From: Apoda limacodes
Taxonomy: Eukaryota; Arthropoda; Insecta; Lepidoptera; Limacodidae
Assembly: GCA_946406115.1 (NCBI GenBank)
Contig: OX291553.1
Location: forward strand, 687,001-751,000
Reading direction: 5' to 3'
Length of the DNA stretch: 64,000 bases
Part shown: piece by piece, positions 44,399-51,566 of the stretch
How the letters are laid out: every line of letters begins with the position of its first letter
Numbering within the stretch: position 1 is the stretch's first letter
The notes under the pieces: generated by a model
Database searches by the model: none
Seen by the model: only the letters and a program-made list of their open reading frames with translations
Told to the model about the DNA's origin: nothing
Translations under genes and position numbers: made by a program

Positions 44399-45466
44399 AT
44401 GTCTATAAAATTGTATTTTATATTCATTATTTCATTGCTACTTACTATTGAAGGTTATATACGTAAACTATTGAGAGATATAATATATAAGTATACAGAC
44501 AACATTAATATGGAAAAGGAATTAAAAACACAAATCGTAAAAGCAGCGGAAGCAGTTAAGCGGAAAGTAAAAAATATGCGTACAATGGAGACTGATAACC
44601 ATGAAATTTTACAAACAGTTTTCAAACCTATCATCAATCCGCTTAATAAAATGATAGGGAGTGAAAAACTAAATTTAGCTAATGATACATTAGAAAATAG
44701 TTATAATAATATAATTGGTATCAATGCATCTCCGCAATCAACAATAATGGATAAAACTGTTGTAAATAGAAATTCTATGGTCTCAACACCTAAACGCTCA
44801 TCTGATGAAGACGATAGTTCCGACATTAATAACATTTCCGATGAGGGCGATGAATCCTTTAAAACAATTGAATCAGTATCAACTCCTGAACAGAATACAT
44901 CATCATGGTCCCTATCTTCAGAAGCCTTTTGCGATGTCCCCTTCGGTGTTCGAAGAGAGCGCGGAAAACTTATGATGGGATCAGTTCGCATAAATGTTAC
45001 CGATAGAGAGATTTCAGTTGCTGGAAGAGTATATAGTTCTACACCAGGGTTGGTAGAGTTACTTTTCAAGAAAATGCCTGATTTAGATTTAGTGACAAGT
45101 GAAGATTTGCAAAATTATAAATCAATGCTTCTGAACACAAATGCTCATCGTAGGGACTTTGATCCCCATAAGCCATTAAAATCAAACAAAGGACGAAAAT
45201 ATCTAACTGTTATAAAACCATTGTTCAAATTACGAAAACAATCCGTCAGTACTGATGACAATATTGACGAAGATTTTGTCGGACAAGGGTTGCCATTGAT
45301 GAAAAGATTAAAAAAGAATACTGATTATGTTTACTGGGACGATCCTAATGAATTAGTTGATAGACTAAAGTTATTGACAGCTTCTAGAAATGCTGGAAAT
45401 TCGGGTTTGGATAACGAAATAATATCTATTATAGAAGAATTGCGAGAAAGTGGTATTATAAATTAG
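44399..45466 (+). CDS. Conserved Polinton protein of unknown function
   Basis: The open frame is 355 residues. Met-38 (44510) is the more likely start, because the sequence that resembles relatives begins there (Glu/Lys-rich helix with VKRKVKNM, then TVFKPIINPLNKMIG). The 37 residues upstream form a hydrophobic segment that could be an accidental extension or a signal-like segment. Residues ~110-170 are Ser/Asp-rich and probably disordered. The C-terminal block FGVRRERGKLMMGSVRI, then TPGLVELLFKKMPDL, TNAHRRDFDP and SNKGRKYLTVIKPLF is a conserved domain of arthropod Polinton proteins. I believe it is the one listed as DUF8207, from memory. Its role is unknown. It lies 11 bp after the ATPase and ahead of the fibre-like and integrase genes. 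Confidence 0.8.
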   Translation: MSIKLYFIFIISLLLTIEGYIRKLLRDIIYKYTDNINMEKELKTQIVKAAEAVKRKVKNMRTMETDNHEILQTVFKPIINPLNKMIGSEKLNLANDTLENSYNNIIGINASPQSTIMDKTVVNRNSMVSTPKRSSDEDDSSDINNISDEGDESFKTIESVSTPEQNTSSWSLSSEAFCDVPFGVRRERGKLMMGSVRINVTDREISVAGRVYSSTPGLVELLFKKMPDLDLVTSEDLQNYKSMLLNTNAHRRDFDPHKPLKSNKGRKYLTVIKPLFKLRKQSVSTDDNIDEDFVGQGLPLMKRLKKNTDYVYWDDPNELVDRLKLLTASRNAGNSGLDNEIISIIEELRESGIIN

Positions 45467-45536
45467 ATAAATATGTATTGGTTTTTATTACTTTACGTTT
45501 ACCTTTCAACATAAAAGCAACGTTCTATATTTCATA

Positions 45537-45890
45537 ATGAATATTGATAAATTTGGTCACCATGTGCATAAAAGAATGCGTTTTTCAGAAATATTTGAAT
45601 TTGCTGATAAAGCACTGTTAAAGTCAGATAGTGGGAGTTTTGACTTACAATCAGCAAGACTAGTAGGTGTGAAGTCACCTATAAAGTCTGATGATGCTGT
45701 CAACAAGGAATATGTAGATCACACATGTAAAAATTTTTGTAGCAAGAAAGATTTTGAAACTCTTACAGAAACTTTAAAAACCGATATAAAAATGTATTTA
45801 AAACAGTTTGAAGAAAGGTTTTGTACGAAAGACTACTTGGATAAAATAGTAATTAAGATTAAAAATGAGCAAACATCAAGTGGTAAATGA
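45537..45890 (+). CDS. Small conserved Polinton protein with a fibre-like repeat motif
   Basis: 117 residues. Residues ~38-62 (LQSARLVGVKSPIKSDDAVN, then KEYVD) match the G-V-x-x-P-x(4)-D-A-V-N-K-x-Y-V-D pattern. That pattern appears in shaft modules of phage and viral fibres, where it builds trimeric beta structure. A charged helical segment follows (~70-110) that could form a coiled coil. Homologous short proteins occur in other insect Polintons. A structural or attachment role is an inference from the motif alone. Its last 26 bp overlap the start of the integrase in another frame, as in compact viral genomes. Confidence 0.75.
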   Translation: MNIDKFGHHVHKRMRFSEIFEFADKALLKSDSGSFDLQSARLVGVKSPIKSDDAVNKEYVDHTCKNFCSKKDFETLTETLKTDIKMYLKQFEERFCTKDYLDKIVIKIKNEQTSSGK

Positions 45891-46800
45891 AATCCACAAA
45901 CCAGCACGAAAAAATTTTCCTCGGCGTCACGTTATTTTAAGAAGGATTGATGATTTATGGCAAGCAGATCTCATAGATTTTAATAATCTTAAAAAATATA
46001 ATAAGTGCTACAGTTTTATTTTGATTATTATTGATTGTTTTTCGAAGTATGCTTGGTCTGTACCATTAAAAACGAAAAGTAAGAAAGAGGTCAGTACAGC
46101 CTTTGAAAACATTTTACGTTTAAGTGGTCGTTGTCCAAATAATTTACAAACTGATATGGGTTCAGAATTTTACAATGAATCTTTCAAAAAAGTTATGAAT
46201 GCTTTTAAAATAAATCATTATTCATCATATTCAGTTAAAAAAGCTTCTATTGTCGAAAGACTGATTAAAACTATTAAAAATCAGTTATTTAAATGTTTTA
46301 CTTTCAATGGAAATAAAAGATGGATTGGAAATACTATAAAAGACGTTATGCTTTCATATAATAATACCAAACATCGCATCACCCAATATAAACCATGCGA
46401 AGTTGACAAAGAAAATGAAATGATGGTTTTAAATAATATCAACAAGTCCCAGAAACAGTCATTTACGTCGTATAAAAATAAATTTCAAGTAGGAGATATT
46501 GTTCGCATTAGTAAATATAAAACAATATTTCAAAAGGGATATACTCCTAACTGGACTACTGAACTTTTTGTTATTAGAAAAGTTAATAACACTAACCCAC
46601 CAACTTATCTTATTGAAGATTGCAAAAAACAAATAATAATGGGATCATTTTATGAGCAAGAACTTCAAAAAACAAACTGTCCTAACGTGTATTTAGTAGA
46701 AAAAGTTATTAGAAAAAACAGAGATAAGTTGTTTGTTAAATGGTTGGGTCTTAATGATAACGAAAATTGCTGGATTAGAAGAAATGAACTTGTTAAATAA
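45865..46800 (+). CDS. INT: Retroviral-type integrase with C-terminal chromodomain
   Basis: 311 residues. The rve catalytic core has D35 (WQADLIDF), D97 (LQTDMGSEF) and E131 (SIVERLIKT), the DDE triad used for strand transfer. A C-terminal chromodomain-like block NVYLVEKVIRKNRDKLFVKW, then LG and CWIRRNEL, could read chromatin marks at the target. The N-terminal zinc-binding HHCC part is not evident, which is common in insect Polinton copies. It is expected to cut and join the AGTAG ends and make the 6-bp duplication seen here. The start ATG at 45865 lies inside the preceding gene (26-bp overlap); no better start follows before the core. No lesions. Confidence 0.93.
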   Translation: MSKHQVVNEIHKPARKNFPRRHVILRRIDDLWQADLIDFNNLKKYNKCYSFILIIIDCFSKYAWSVPLKTKSKKEVSTAFENILRLSGRCPNNLQTDMGSEFYNESFKKVMNAFKINHYSSYSVKKASIVERLIKTIKNQLFKCFTFNGNKRWIGNTIKDVMLSYNNTKHRITQYKPCEVDKENEMMVLNNINKSQKQSFTSYKNKFQVGDIVRISKYKTIFQKGYTPNWTTELFVIRKVNNTNPPTYLIEDCKKQIIMGSFYEQELQKTNCPNVYLVEKVIRKNRDKLFVKWLGLNDNENCWIRRNELVK

Positions 46801-46850
46801 TTTAACGTACTTATACTATCTACAGTTTTCGGTACTTATCACTTTCTTTT

Positions 46851-46853
46851 CAG
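46851..46853 (+). promoter_or_regulatory. Possible splice acceptor just before the PLA2-like start codon
   Basis: A T-rich tract ends in CAG at 46851-46853, two bases before ATG at 46856. If used, it would place this ATG at the head of a spliced message. Confidence 0.35.
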
Positions 46854-46855
46854 AA

Positions 46856-47584
46856 ATGAAAGGAGAAGGACTTGTAAATAATTTAATTAATAATCTTCCT
46901 TTTGAGTTACATTTACCAGGATATAACTATTGCGGTCCGGGAACACGACTAAGAGAACGGTTATTAAAGGGTGATAAGGGGGTAAACAAATTAGATGAAG
47001 CTTGTATGCATCACGATATTGCATACTCTAATTTCTCAGATCTGTCGAACCGGCACAAAGCAGATAATCAATTACTAAATATGGCAAGAAAACGTCTCAA
47101 ATCAAAAGACTCTGGAAAAGGTGAAAAACTTGCATCATGGCTTGTTAGCAAAGTTATGAAAGCCAAAATTAAAACAGGTGCAGGAGTCAAGAAGTTCAAA
47201 AAAATTATATCCAAAATACGATCAAAAATTAAGAAATTTAAACATAAAGATAGTAATACTGCTATTAAATATGCATATTTAGCAGCCAAGAAATTATTTC
47301 CTAAAAAATGCCGTGTGCACTTACCACGTATTATACCACTTCCGAAATCAGGAGGCATTCTACCTTTGATCCCAATATTTGCGGGGCTGTCAGCCTTAGG
47401 TAGTTTAGCTGGAGGTGCGGCAGGTATAGCTAAATCAATAAATGATTATAAAATGGCTCAACAAAATTTTAAGGAGTCTGAACGACATAATAAAATTATG
47501 GAATCTGTAGCATTAGGTAAAGGATTGTATATTAAACCATATAAAAAAGGCAATGGCATATTTTTAAATTCATCAAAAAACTGA
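46856..47584 (+). CDS. PLA2-like / pVI-like capsid accessory protein
   Basis: 242 residues from ATG at 46856; an in-frame extension to 46733 overlaps the integrase and is unlikely. Residues ~14-70 resemble the secreted-phospholipase-A2-like domain known from parvovirus VP1 and Polintons: Ca-binding loop YNYCGPGTRL and catalytic HHDIAYS (His-Asp pair) in KLDEACMHHDIAYSNFSD. A Lys-rich helical middle (KKFKKIISKIRSKIKKFKHK) follows, then a Gly/Ala hydrophobic block GGILPLIPIFAGLSALGSLA. This suggests a membrane-active role in endosome escape, analogous to adenovirus pVI. The frame ends in AAA AAC TGA. The heptamer A AAA AAC (47575-47581) is a canonical -1 slippery site and the protease lies in the -1 frame. 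Confidence 0.85.
   Translation: MKGEGLVNNLINNLPFELHLPGYNYCGPGTRLRERLLKGDKGVNKLDEACMHHDIAYSNFSDLSNRHKADNQLLNMARKRLKSKDSGKGEKLASWLVSKVMKAKIKTGAGVKKFKKIISKIRSKIKKFKHKDSNTAIKYAYLAAKKLFPKKCRVHLPRIIPLPKSGGILPLIPIFAGLSALGSLAGGAAGIAKSINDYKMAQQNFKESERHNKIMESVALGKGLYIKPYKKGNGIFLNSSKN
47575..47581 (+). promoter_or_regulatory. Candidate -1 ribosomal frameshift site (A AAA AAC)
   Basis: The heptamer is in the correct register with the upstream frame (X-XXY-YYZ) and directly precedes its TGA stop (47582-47584). Slipping back by one base enters the protease frame. That frame is open from here through 47674 (the first ATG) to 47979. A short hairpin-capable caggctgcctg lies 11 nt downstream. Confidence 0.6.
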
Positions 47585-47979
47585 GAACCAGGCTGCCTGA
47601 GAGAGCACTTACAAATTATGACATCTTAGAACATGCCAAAAAAACAAAAATACCAGAGTTTAGAGGAGTATATATGAAAGACAGATTACCTGGAAAGGTG
47701 AAAAAAGTTGAATGTGGCATAGTTAATTTGGATAGTTACAAGAATCAAGGAACTCATTGGGTAGCCTATGCAAAGATTGATAAATATTGTCAGTATTTTG
47801 ACAGTTTTGGAGATTTAAAACCACCGATTGAATTAGTAAAATATTTAGACACAAACAATATAACTTACAATTACACAAAGTTCCAAAAATTTAATTCATA
47901 TAATTGCGGACATCTATGTTTAAAGTTTTTGCACAATTTCTGGAAACAATGTACGATAAAGGTAAAAACGGTAGTATAA
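47581..47979 (+). CDS. PRO: Adenain-type cysteine protease (maturation protease)
   Basis: The frame is open from the slippery site at 47575-47581. The first in-frame ATG is 47674, giving 101 residues. Catalytic residues in that numbering are His28 (GTHWVAY), Asp43 (YFDSFG), Gln71 and Cys78 (NSYNCGHLC). This matches the His-Asp/Glu-Gln-Cys order of the adenovirus protease/Ulp1 clan, with Gln seven residues before Cys. It should cleave capsid precursors. The 31 codons before the ATG (RLPERALTNYDILEHAKK, then KIPEFRGVY) also resemble the family's N-terminus, although no ATG precedes them. That argues for synthesis by frameshifting from the PLA2-like gene, or from a non-AUG start. No lesions in the catalytic part. 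Confidence 0.85.
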   Translation: MRTRLPERALTNYDILEHAKKTKIPEFRGVYMKDRLPGKVKKVECGIVNLDSYKNQGTHWVAYAKIDKYCQYFDSFGDLKPPIELVKYLDTNNITYNYTKFQKFNSYNCGHLCLKFLHNFWKQCTIKVKTVV

Positions 47980-48016
47980 ATTCGGACTGATTAGTTCTGC
48001 TGTTACCAATAGCAAT

Positions 48017-48688
48017 ATGTCCTTCACGCTGTCTATAACAGGTAACACCTCTGTTCTGACGACGAACTATTTTCCTACATTACAACTTGATGGTGAATAT
48101 GAGTGTGCCTTGCTACATTTATCTACATTTAATTCCTTACCGAATATTGATGGCAGAAATAATAAATTTCATTATGGGACTAATGAACTAATAGAAATCC
48201 CTGAAGGTGCATACGAACTTCAAGATATTTGTGACTATTTAAAATCGAAAATAAAAAAATGTGACTTAAAATTATATTGTAACAATAACACTTTAAAGAC
48301 AACAATATTTTGTACTAAAGATATTCATTTTGAAAAACGGTCATCACTTGGTAACCTGTTAGGTTTTGGTGAAGTATTGTTAAAAGCTAATAAATTGCAC
48401 GAGTCCCGCTTTCCAGTTAACATTTTATCAACAACTGTGATCAGAGTCGAATGTGACATAGTCAGTGGTTCATACATAAACGGAGTTTCCAGTCACATCA
48501 TCCACGAGTTTTCTCCGAATGTTCCTCCAGGTTATAGAATAATAGAAATACCAAAAAACATTATTTATTTTCCTGTAAATAGGAATACCATTAACAATAT
48601 AGACATAAGAATATTGGATATAAAGAATAACTTGATAAATTTAAGAGGTGAAGAAATTCAGTTGTATTTACATATCAAGAAGAAATGA
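48017..48688 (+). CDS. mCP: Penton-like minor capsid protein (single jelly roll)
   Basis: 223 residues, the usual size of the Polinton minor capsid protein. Typical blocks are SITGNTSVLTTNYFPTLQLD at the start, YECALLHLSTFNSLPNID, EIPEGAYELQDICDYLK (~61-77), a SLGNLLGFGEVL block (~110-122) and RVECDIVSGSYINGVSSHII, then EFSPNVPPGYRIIEIPKN (~145-190). I know these from Polinton penton homologues, which are predicted to form a single jelly roll at capsid vertices. It comes 37 bp after the protease. Its stop overlaps the start of a 47-residue gene (ATGA at 48685). The frame is intact. Confidence 0.88.
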   Translation: MSFTLSITGNTSVLTTNYFPTLQLDGEYECALLHLSTFNSLPNIDGRNNKFHYGTNELIEIPEGAYELQDICDYLKSKIKKCDLKLYCNNNTLKTTIFCTKDIHFEKRSSLGNLLGFGEVLLKANKLHESRFPVNILSTTVIRVECDIVSGSYINGVSSHIIHEFSPNVPPGYRIIEIPKNIIYFPVNRNTINNIDIRILDIKNNLINLRGEEIQLYLHIKKK

Positions 48689-48828
48689 TTGATTACTATA
48701 AAAACGAACAACGTCCAGTTAAAACGCGTAGTAATAATAGTGGTGTTCGTAAAACAACACATACCAAGAAAAAAAAATTAAGCGTTGAAAACATAAACTT
48801 TTTAAAATTAGTTGGCCTATTAAAATGA
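48685..48828 (+). CDS. Basic microprotein between the two capsid genes (47 aa)
   Basis: ATG at 48685 overlaps the stop of the minor capsid gene (ATGA). Its own TGA at 48826-48828 overlaps the ATG of the major capsid gene at 48825, again as ATGA. The product has 47 residues: a Lys/Arg/Thr-rich first two-thirds (RPVKTRSNNSG, RKTTHTKKKKL) and a hydrophobic tail NINFLKLVGLLK. It is too short for most gene finders. The double 4-bp overlap makes it unlikely to be chance. A small basic DNA- or capsid-binding protein, in the manner of adenovirus core proteins, is an inference from charge and position. I recall similar 'FLxSLG' tails in other Polintons but cannot verify this. Confidence 0.7.
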   Translation: MIDYYKNEQRPVKTRSNNSGVRKTTHTKKKKLSVENINFLKLVGLLK

Positions 48829-50036
48829 GTATTTTAAACATTATCAATCCTCCTGTTCACGATAATTCTATCGAGGCTATCGAAACTCATTCGTATAAAC
48901 CTTATGTCACAAGTTTTAACAAAAACGATGAAATTAGAATTCCGATTAATCAGCAAGATGTATACATATTGCCCTCCGCAAGTACCTTGTACTTAGAAGG
49001 AATAGTAAATGTAATAAAAAGAGATACAAAAGAAAAAGTATCTAGTGTTCAATTTACAAACAATCCCCTTCTATATTTATTTCAAGATATTCGATATGAA
49101 TTAAATGGAGTCGAAATTGATAAAGTGAAAAATGCTGGCGTTACCACAACAATGAAAAGTTTATTATCAATGAATGAAACTGAATCAAAAATTTCAAAAG
49201 CTTGGGGTTGGGACATTGATGGTACAAAAAATATGCATGGTGGAAGATTTTCAGCATCTATACCGTTGAGCAATATTTTAGGTTTTGCTGAGGATTACAA
49301 GAAAGTTGTAATTAATTGTAAACATGAACTTGTCATGTTGCGCAGTAACACAAATCTAAACGCGGTCAAATTAAATACTGGAGAAGTTATAGACGATATT
49401 GAAATACATAAAATAATCTGGCGTGTTCCGCATATTAAGGTCTCCGACCGAGAACGAATAAATTTTCTTAAACTATTAGAAAAGGATCGCACCATTCAAT
49501 TAACGTTTAGAAATTGGGACCTATATGAAAATACGTTAGCTAAAACCACCAAGCATACCTGGACCATCAAAACTTCATCTCAAATAGAAAAACCTAGATA
49601 TGTTATTGTAGGCTTGCAAACTGGTAGAAAAAATGATGCTTTGAAAGATATGTCGCACTTTGATCATTGTAATTTACGTGATGTTAAAGTTTTTCTGAAT
49701 TCAACATATTTTCCTTATGAATGTCTAAATGCAAACTTTTCTGAAGATAGATTTGTTTTAATATATGAACAATACGTTAAGTTTCAACAGTCTTATTATG
49801 GTCGTAGAGCTGAACCGTTGCTAAGCACGAAAGAATTTAAAGAAAAAGCGCCGCTATTTGTCATTGATTGTGCTCGTCAGCCAGAATCACTAAAGAGTGG
49901 GCCTGTAGTAAACATTCGATTAGAGTTAGAAAGTGATGTAGAAATTCCTGATCAGACATCTGCTTACTGTTTAATACTAAACGATTGTATAGTTGAATAT
50001 AAACCTTTAAGTAACATCGTTCGTAAAATATCATGA
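48825..50036 (+). CDS. MCP: Major capsid protein (double jelly roll)
   Basis: 403 residues, near the length reported for Polinton MCPs. Recognisable stretches are YILPSASTLYLEGIVN (~50-65), NPLLYLFQDIRYELNGVEID (~84-103), the Thr/Met stretch at ~107-118, FRNWDLYEN (~230), QTGRKNDALKDMSHFDHCNL (~268-287) and YFPYECLNANFSEDRFVLIY (~298-317). The family is predicted to fold as a double jelly roll and to build hexameric capsomers. The start ATG overlaps the microprotein stop, and the MCP stop (TGA 50034-50036) overlaps the ATG of the next gene. No lesion is present, so a capsid could still be made. Confidence 0.9.
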   Translation: MSILNIINPPVHDNSIEAIETHSYKPYVTSFNKNDEIRIPINQQDVYILPSASTLYLEGIVNVIKRDTKEKVSSVQFTNNPLLYLFQDIRYELNGVEIDKVKNAGVTTTMKSLLSMNETESKISKAWGWDIDGTKNMHGGRFSASIPLSNILGFAEDYKKVVINCKHELVMLRSNTNLNAVKLNTGEVIDDIEIHKIIWRVPHIKVSDRERINFLKLLEKDRTIQLTFRNWDLYENTLAKTTKHTWTIKTSSQIEKPRYVIVGLQTGRKNDALKDMSHFDHCNLRDVKVFLNSTYFPYECLNANFSEDRFVLIYEQYVKFQQSYYGRRAEPLLSTKEFKEKAPLFVIDCARQPESLKSGPVVNIRLELESDVEIPDQTSAYCLILNDCIVEYKPLSNIVRKIS

Positions 50037-50509
50037 ATTCTTATTTTGTCGATGTTCAAGGATTTAAAAATTACAAAAATGATTTTATCATAAAAGAATT
50101 TGCAATTTCTGACAAATATAACAACACTCGGGTATTTTTGATTAAGCCTCCTTACCCGTACACGAAATTAACTGATGAAGAAAAGAAAACAGTATCATGG
50201 ATTGAACGAAACAGAGGTATCTATTGGAGCGAAGGTTACATAGATTATTATAAATTCTTAAGACTAATGAAATCATTTTTGAAAAATAAGGAAGTCATAA
50301 CGAAAGGAGACGAAAAGAAAAAATGGATTAATTTACTCTGTGAAAAGTGTCAGTCTTCAAATATTGAGGAGATAGGTTGTCCTAGCTTTGGTAATCTGTA
50401 CGATAAATATAGTAGTGTAGGTTCTGTAACAAGTTGTAAAAATCATAAAAAAGAATGCGCTTTAAAAAATGTTTTATGTATTAAGAAATGGTACTTTGAA
50501 AATGTGTAA
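50033..50509 (+). CDS. Conserved Polinton protein, 158 aa, Cys/His-rich end
   Basis: The start overlaps the MCP stop by ATGA. Conserved blocks known from other insect Polintons are YFVDVQGFKNYKNDFIIKE at the N-terminus, FLIKPPYPYTKLTDEEKK, then VSWIERNRGIYWSEGYI (~55-71), KKKWINLL (~100) and a C-terminal set of Cys/His (CPSFGNLY, CKNHKKECALKNV). The opening D-V-Q-G-F and the spaced acidic and Cys/His residues suggest an RNase-H-like nuclease fold with a metal or zinc site. That is only a guess. Last gene of the rightward set; AATAAA at 50529-50534 follows. Confidence 0.75.
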   Translation: MNSYFVDVQGFKNYKNDFIIKEFAISDKYNNTRVFLIKPPYPYTKLTDEEKKTVSWIERNRGIYWSEGYIDYYKFLRLMKSFLKNKEVITKGDEKKKWINLLCEKCQSSNIEEIGCPSFGNLYDKYSSVGSVTSCKNHKKECALKNVLCIKKWYFENV

Positions 50510-50528
50510 ATTTTTTACTTGTTTACTA

Positions 50529-50534
50529 AATAAA
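50529..50534 (+). terminator. Polyadenylation signal, rightward genes
   Basis: AATAAA, 20 bp after the last rightward stop codon. Confidence 0.6.
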
Positions 50535-50735
50535 TAAATAGTTTAATATTTTTTTGTATTATTTTTGAACCTTAACCAATCCATCACTTATAATTTTATT
50601 ATATTTATGAAACGGATACAAGAAAGGTAATGTGAAAGGATAATTTTAACTATGGGGTGGACATCTACAGAGTAAAATGCTAATAATGAAATGTGAGTGA
50701 GACTTTAAATAATACACTTTTTTTAAATATACTTT

Positions 50736-50741
50736 TTTATT
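50736..50741 (-). terminator. Polyadenylation signal, 95-aa leftward gene
   Basis: TTTATT on the plus strand (AATAAA in reverse), ~210 bp past the 95-aa frame. It fits a message that continues through the spliced or unspliced tail. Confidence 0.5.
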
Positions 50742-50949
50742 TTCAATTTGTACATTTTATATTTCTAAATAGATTTCATATTTATCTACTAAGATATTGT
50801 CGCAGCGCAGGCTATTTTGACATCCGTATCTTGTCTTGACATGAAACAAAGCGTTATTATCTGTAACAAAACAAAAAATGATTAGTGTATTGCTTCTGTA
50901 AAAGGAAATAATACCATTTCAAAGACTTAAAAGTAAGGAGAAGTAAAAA

Positions 50950-51237
50950 TTAGCTATTATATAAAAACATATCTACATACCTGAAAAGATTTACGTTGCA
51001 CAGATTTTCGTTGCGCTCTCCTAGCTCAGACGTTATTTGGTATATTAATTGGGATGCCTTGTATAGAATATTATCCTTTTCATCATAAACTATATATTGA
51101 GTTTTAATACGTGATCGTAAATGCACATCATTTGCTTTATCAACTGCATCAAAAATTTCAACTTTTACTAAATACTTTGGTATTTTTGAGTCCATAACTG
51201 CCACCATACTAGCTTGCATTGATCGAACTTCAGACAT
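50950..51237 (-). CDS. Hypothetical 95-aa protein, possibly first exon of a spliced gene
   Basis: Frame from ATG at 51237 (MSEVRSMQASMVAVMDSK). There is a mixed charged middle (VEIFDAVDKANDVHLRSR, KTQYIVYDEKDNILYKA) and no domain I recognise. Near its end a CAG|GTATGT donor (minus strand, about 50980) is followed by a T-rich tract and TTACAG acceptor at about 50863. After it a 34-codon open stretch (containing FHVKTRYGC and CDNILVDKYEIYLEI) runs toward the AATAAA at 50736. The phase of the donor I see would give an early stop, so the exact splicing is unresolved. It lies between the converging capsid and PolB units. Unspliced, the frame ends in YVDMFLYNS. Confidence 0.5.
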   Translation of the reverse strand: MSEVRSMQASMVAVMDSKIPKYLVKVEIFDAVDKANDVHLRSRIKTQYIVYDEKDNILYKASQLIYQITSELGERNENLCNVNLFRYVDMFLYNS

Positions 51238-51566
51238 GATTTCGTGTATACTGATATAGATGTGACCGCACTTAACGCGAAGAACGTAATGAGCTAAGAG
51301 CTAGGCATATGCCATGCACCATATACTAGACAACGCGCCCCGCTCCCCGCGCTCGCACGCTATGCAACAATGCAACGTAATACGCATGCGTCATTAAAAA
51401 TCATGTCTGGACTGGTTAATTGTTGCTCTAGATAGACTAATAGCAGGTATAATGGTATCTTCCAAGTATAGTGGTAGAAAATAAATAAAAAATACAAATT
51501 CTACATACATAAATTTATTTTCAATAATCATGCACTATACAATTATTAAACAATTTTTTAAAATAT
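51238..51566. other. Intergenic region between the two leftward small genes
   Basis: It contains a GC-rich block at about 51335-51365 (cgccccgctccccgcgctcg), possibly the promoter of the 95-aa gene, and a TTTATT (AATAAA in reverse) at 51514-51519 serving the PolB/177-aa unit. Confidence 0.45.

Noticed and set aside
44399..44509. Signal peptide on the 355-residue Polinton protein
   Set aside because: The hydrophobic stretch precedes Met-38, where the conserved part starts. Secretion makes no sense for the context, so it is probably a chance extension.
46733..46855. N-terminal extension of the PLA2-like protein
   Set aside because: It overlaps the integrase chromodomain in another frame, is not family-like, and a better ATG at 46856 lies just before the conserved region.
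49082..49495. Minus-strand frames inside the MCP gene
   Set aside because: Shadows of the capsid gene on the opposite strand, with no support of their own.
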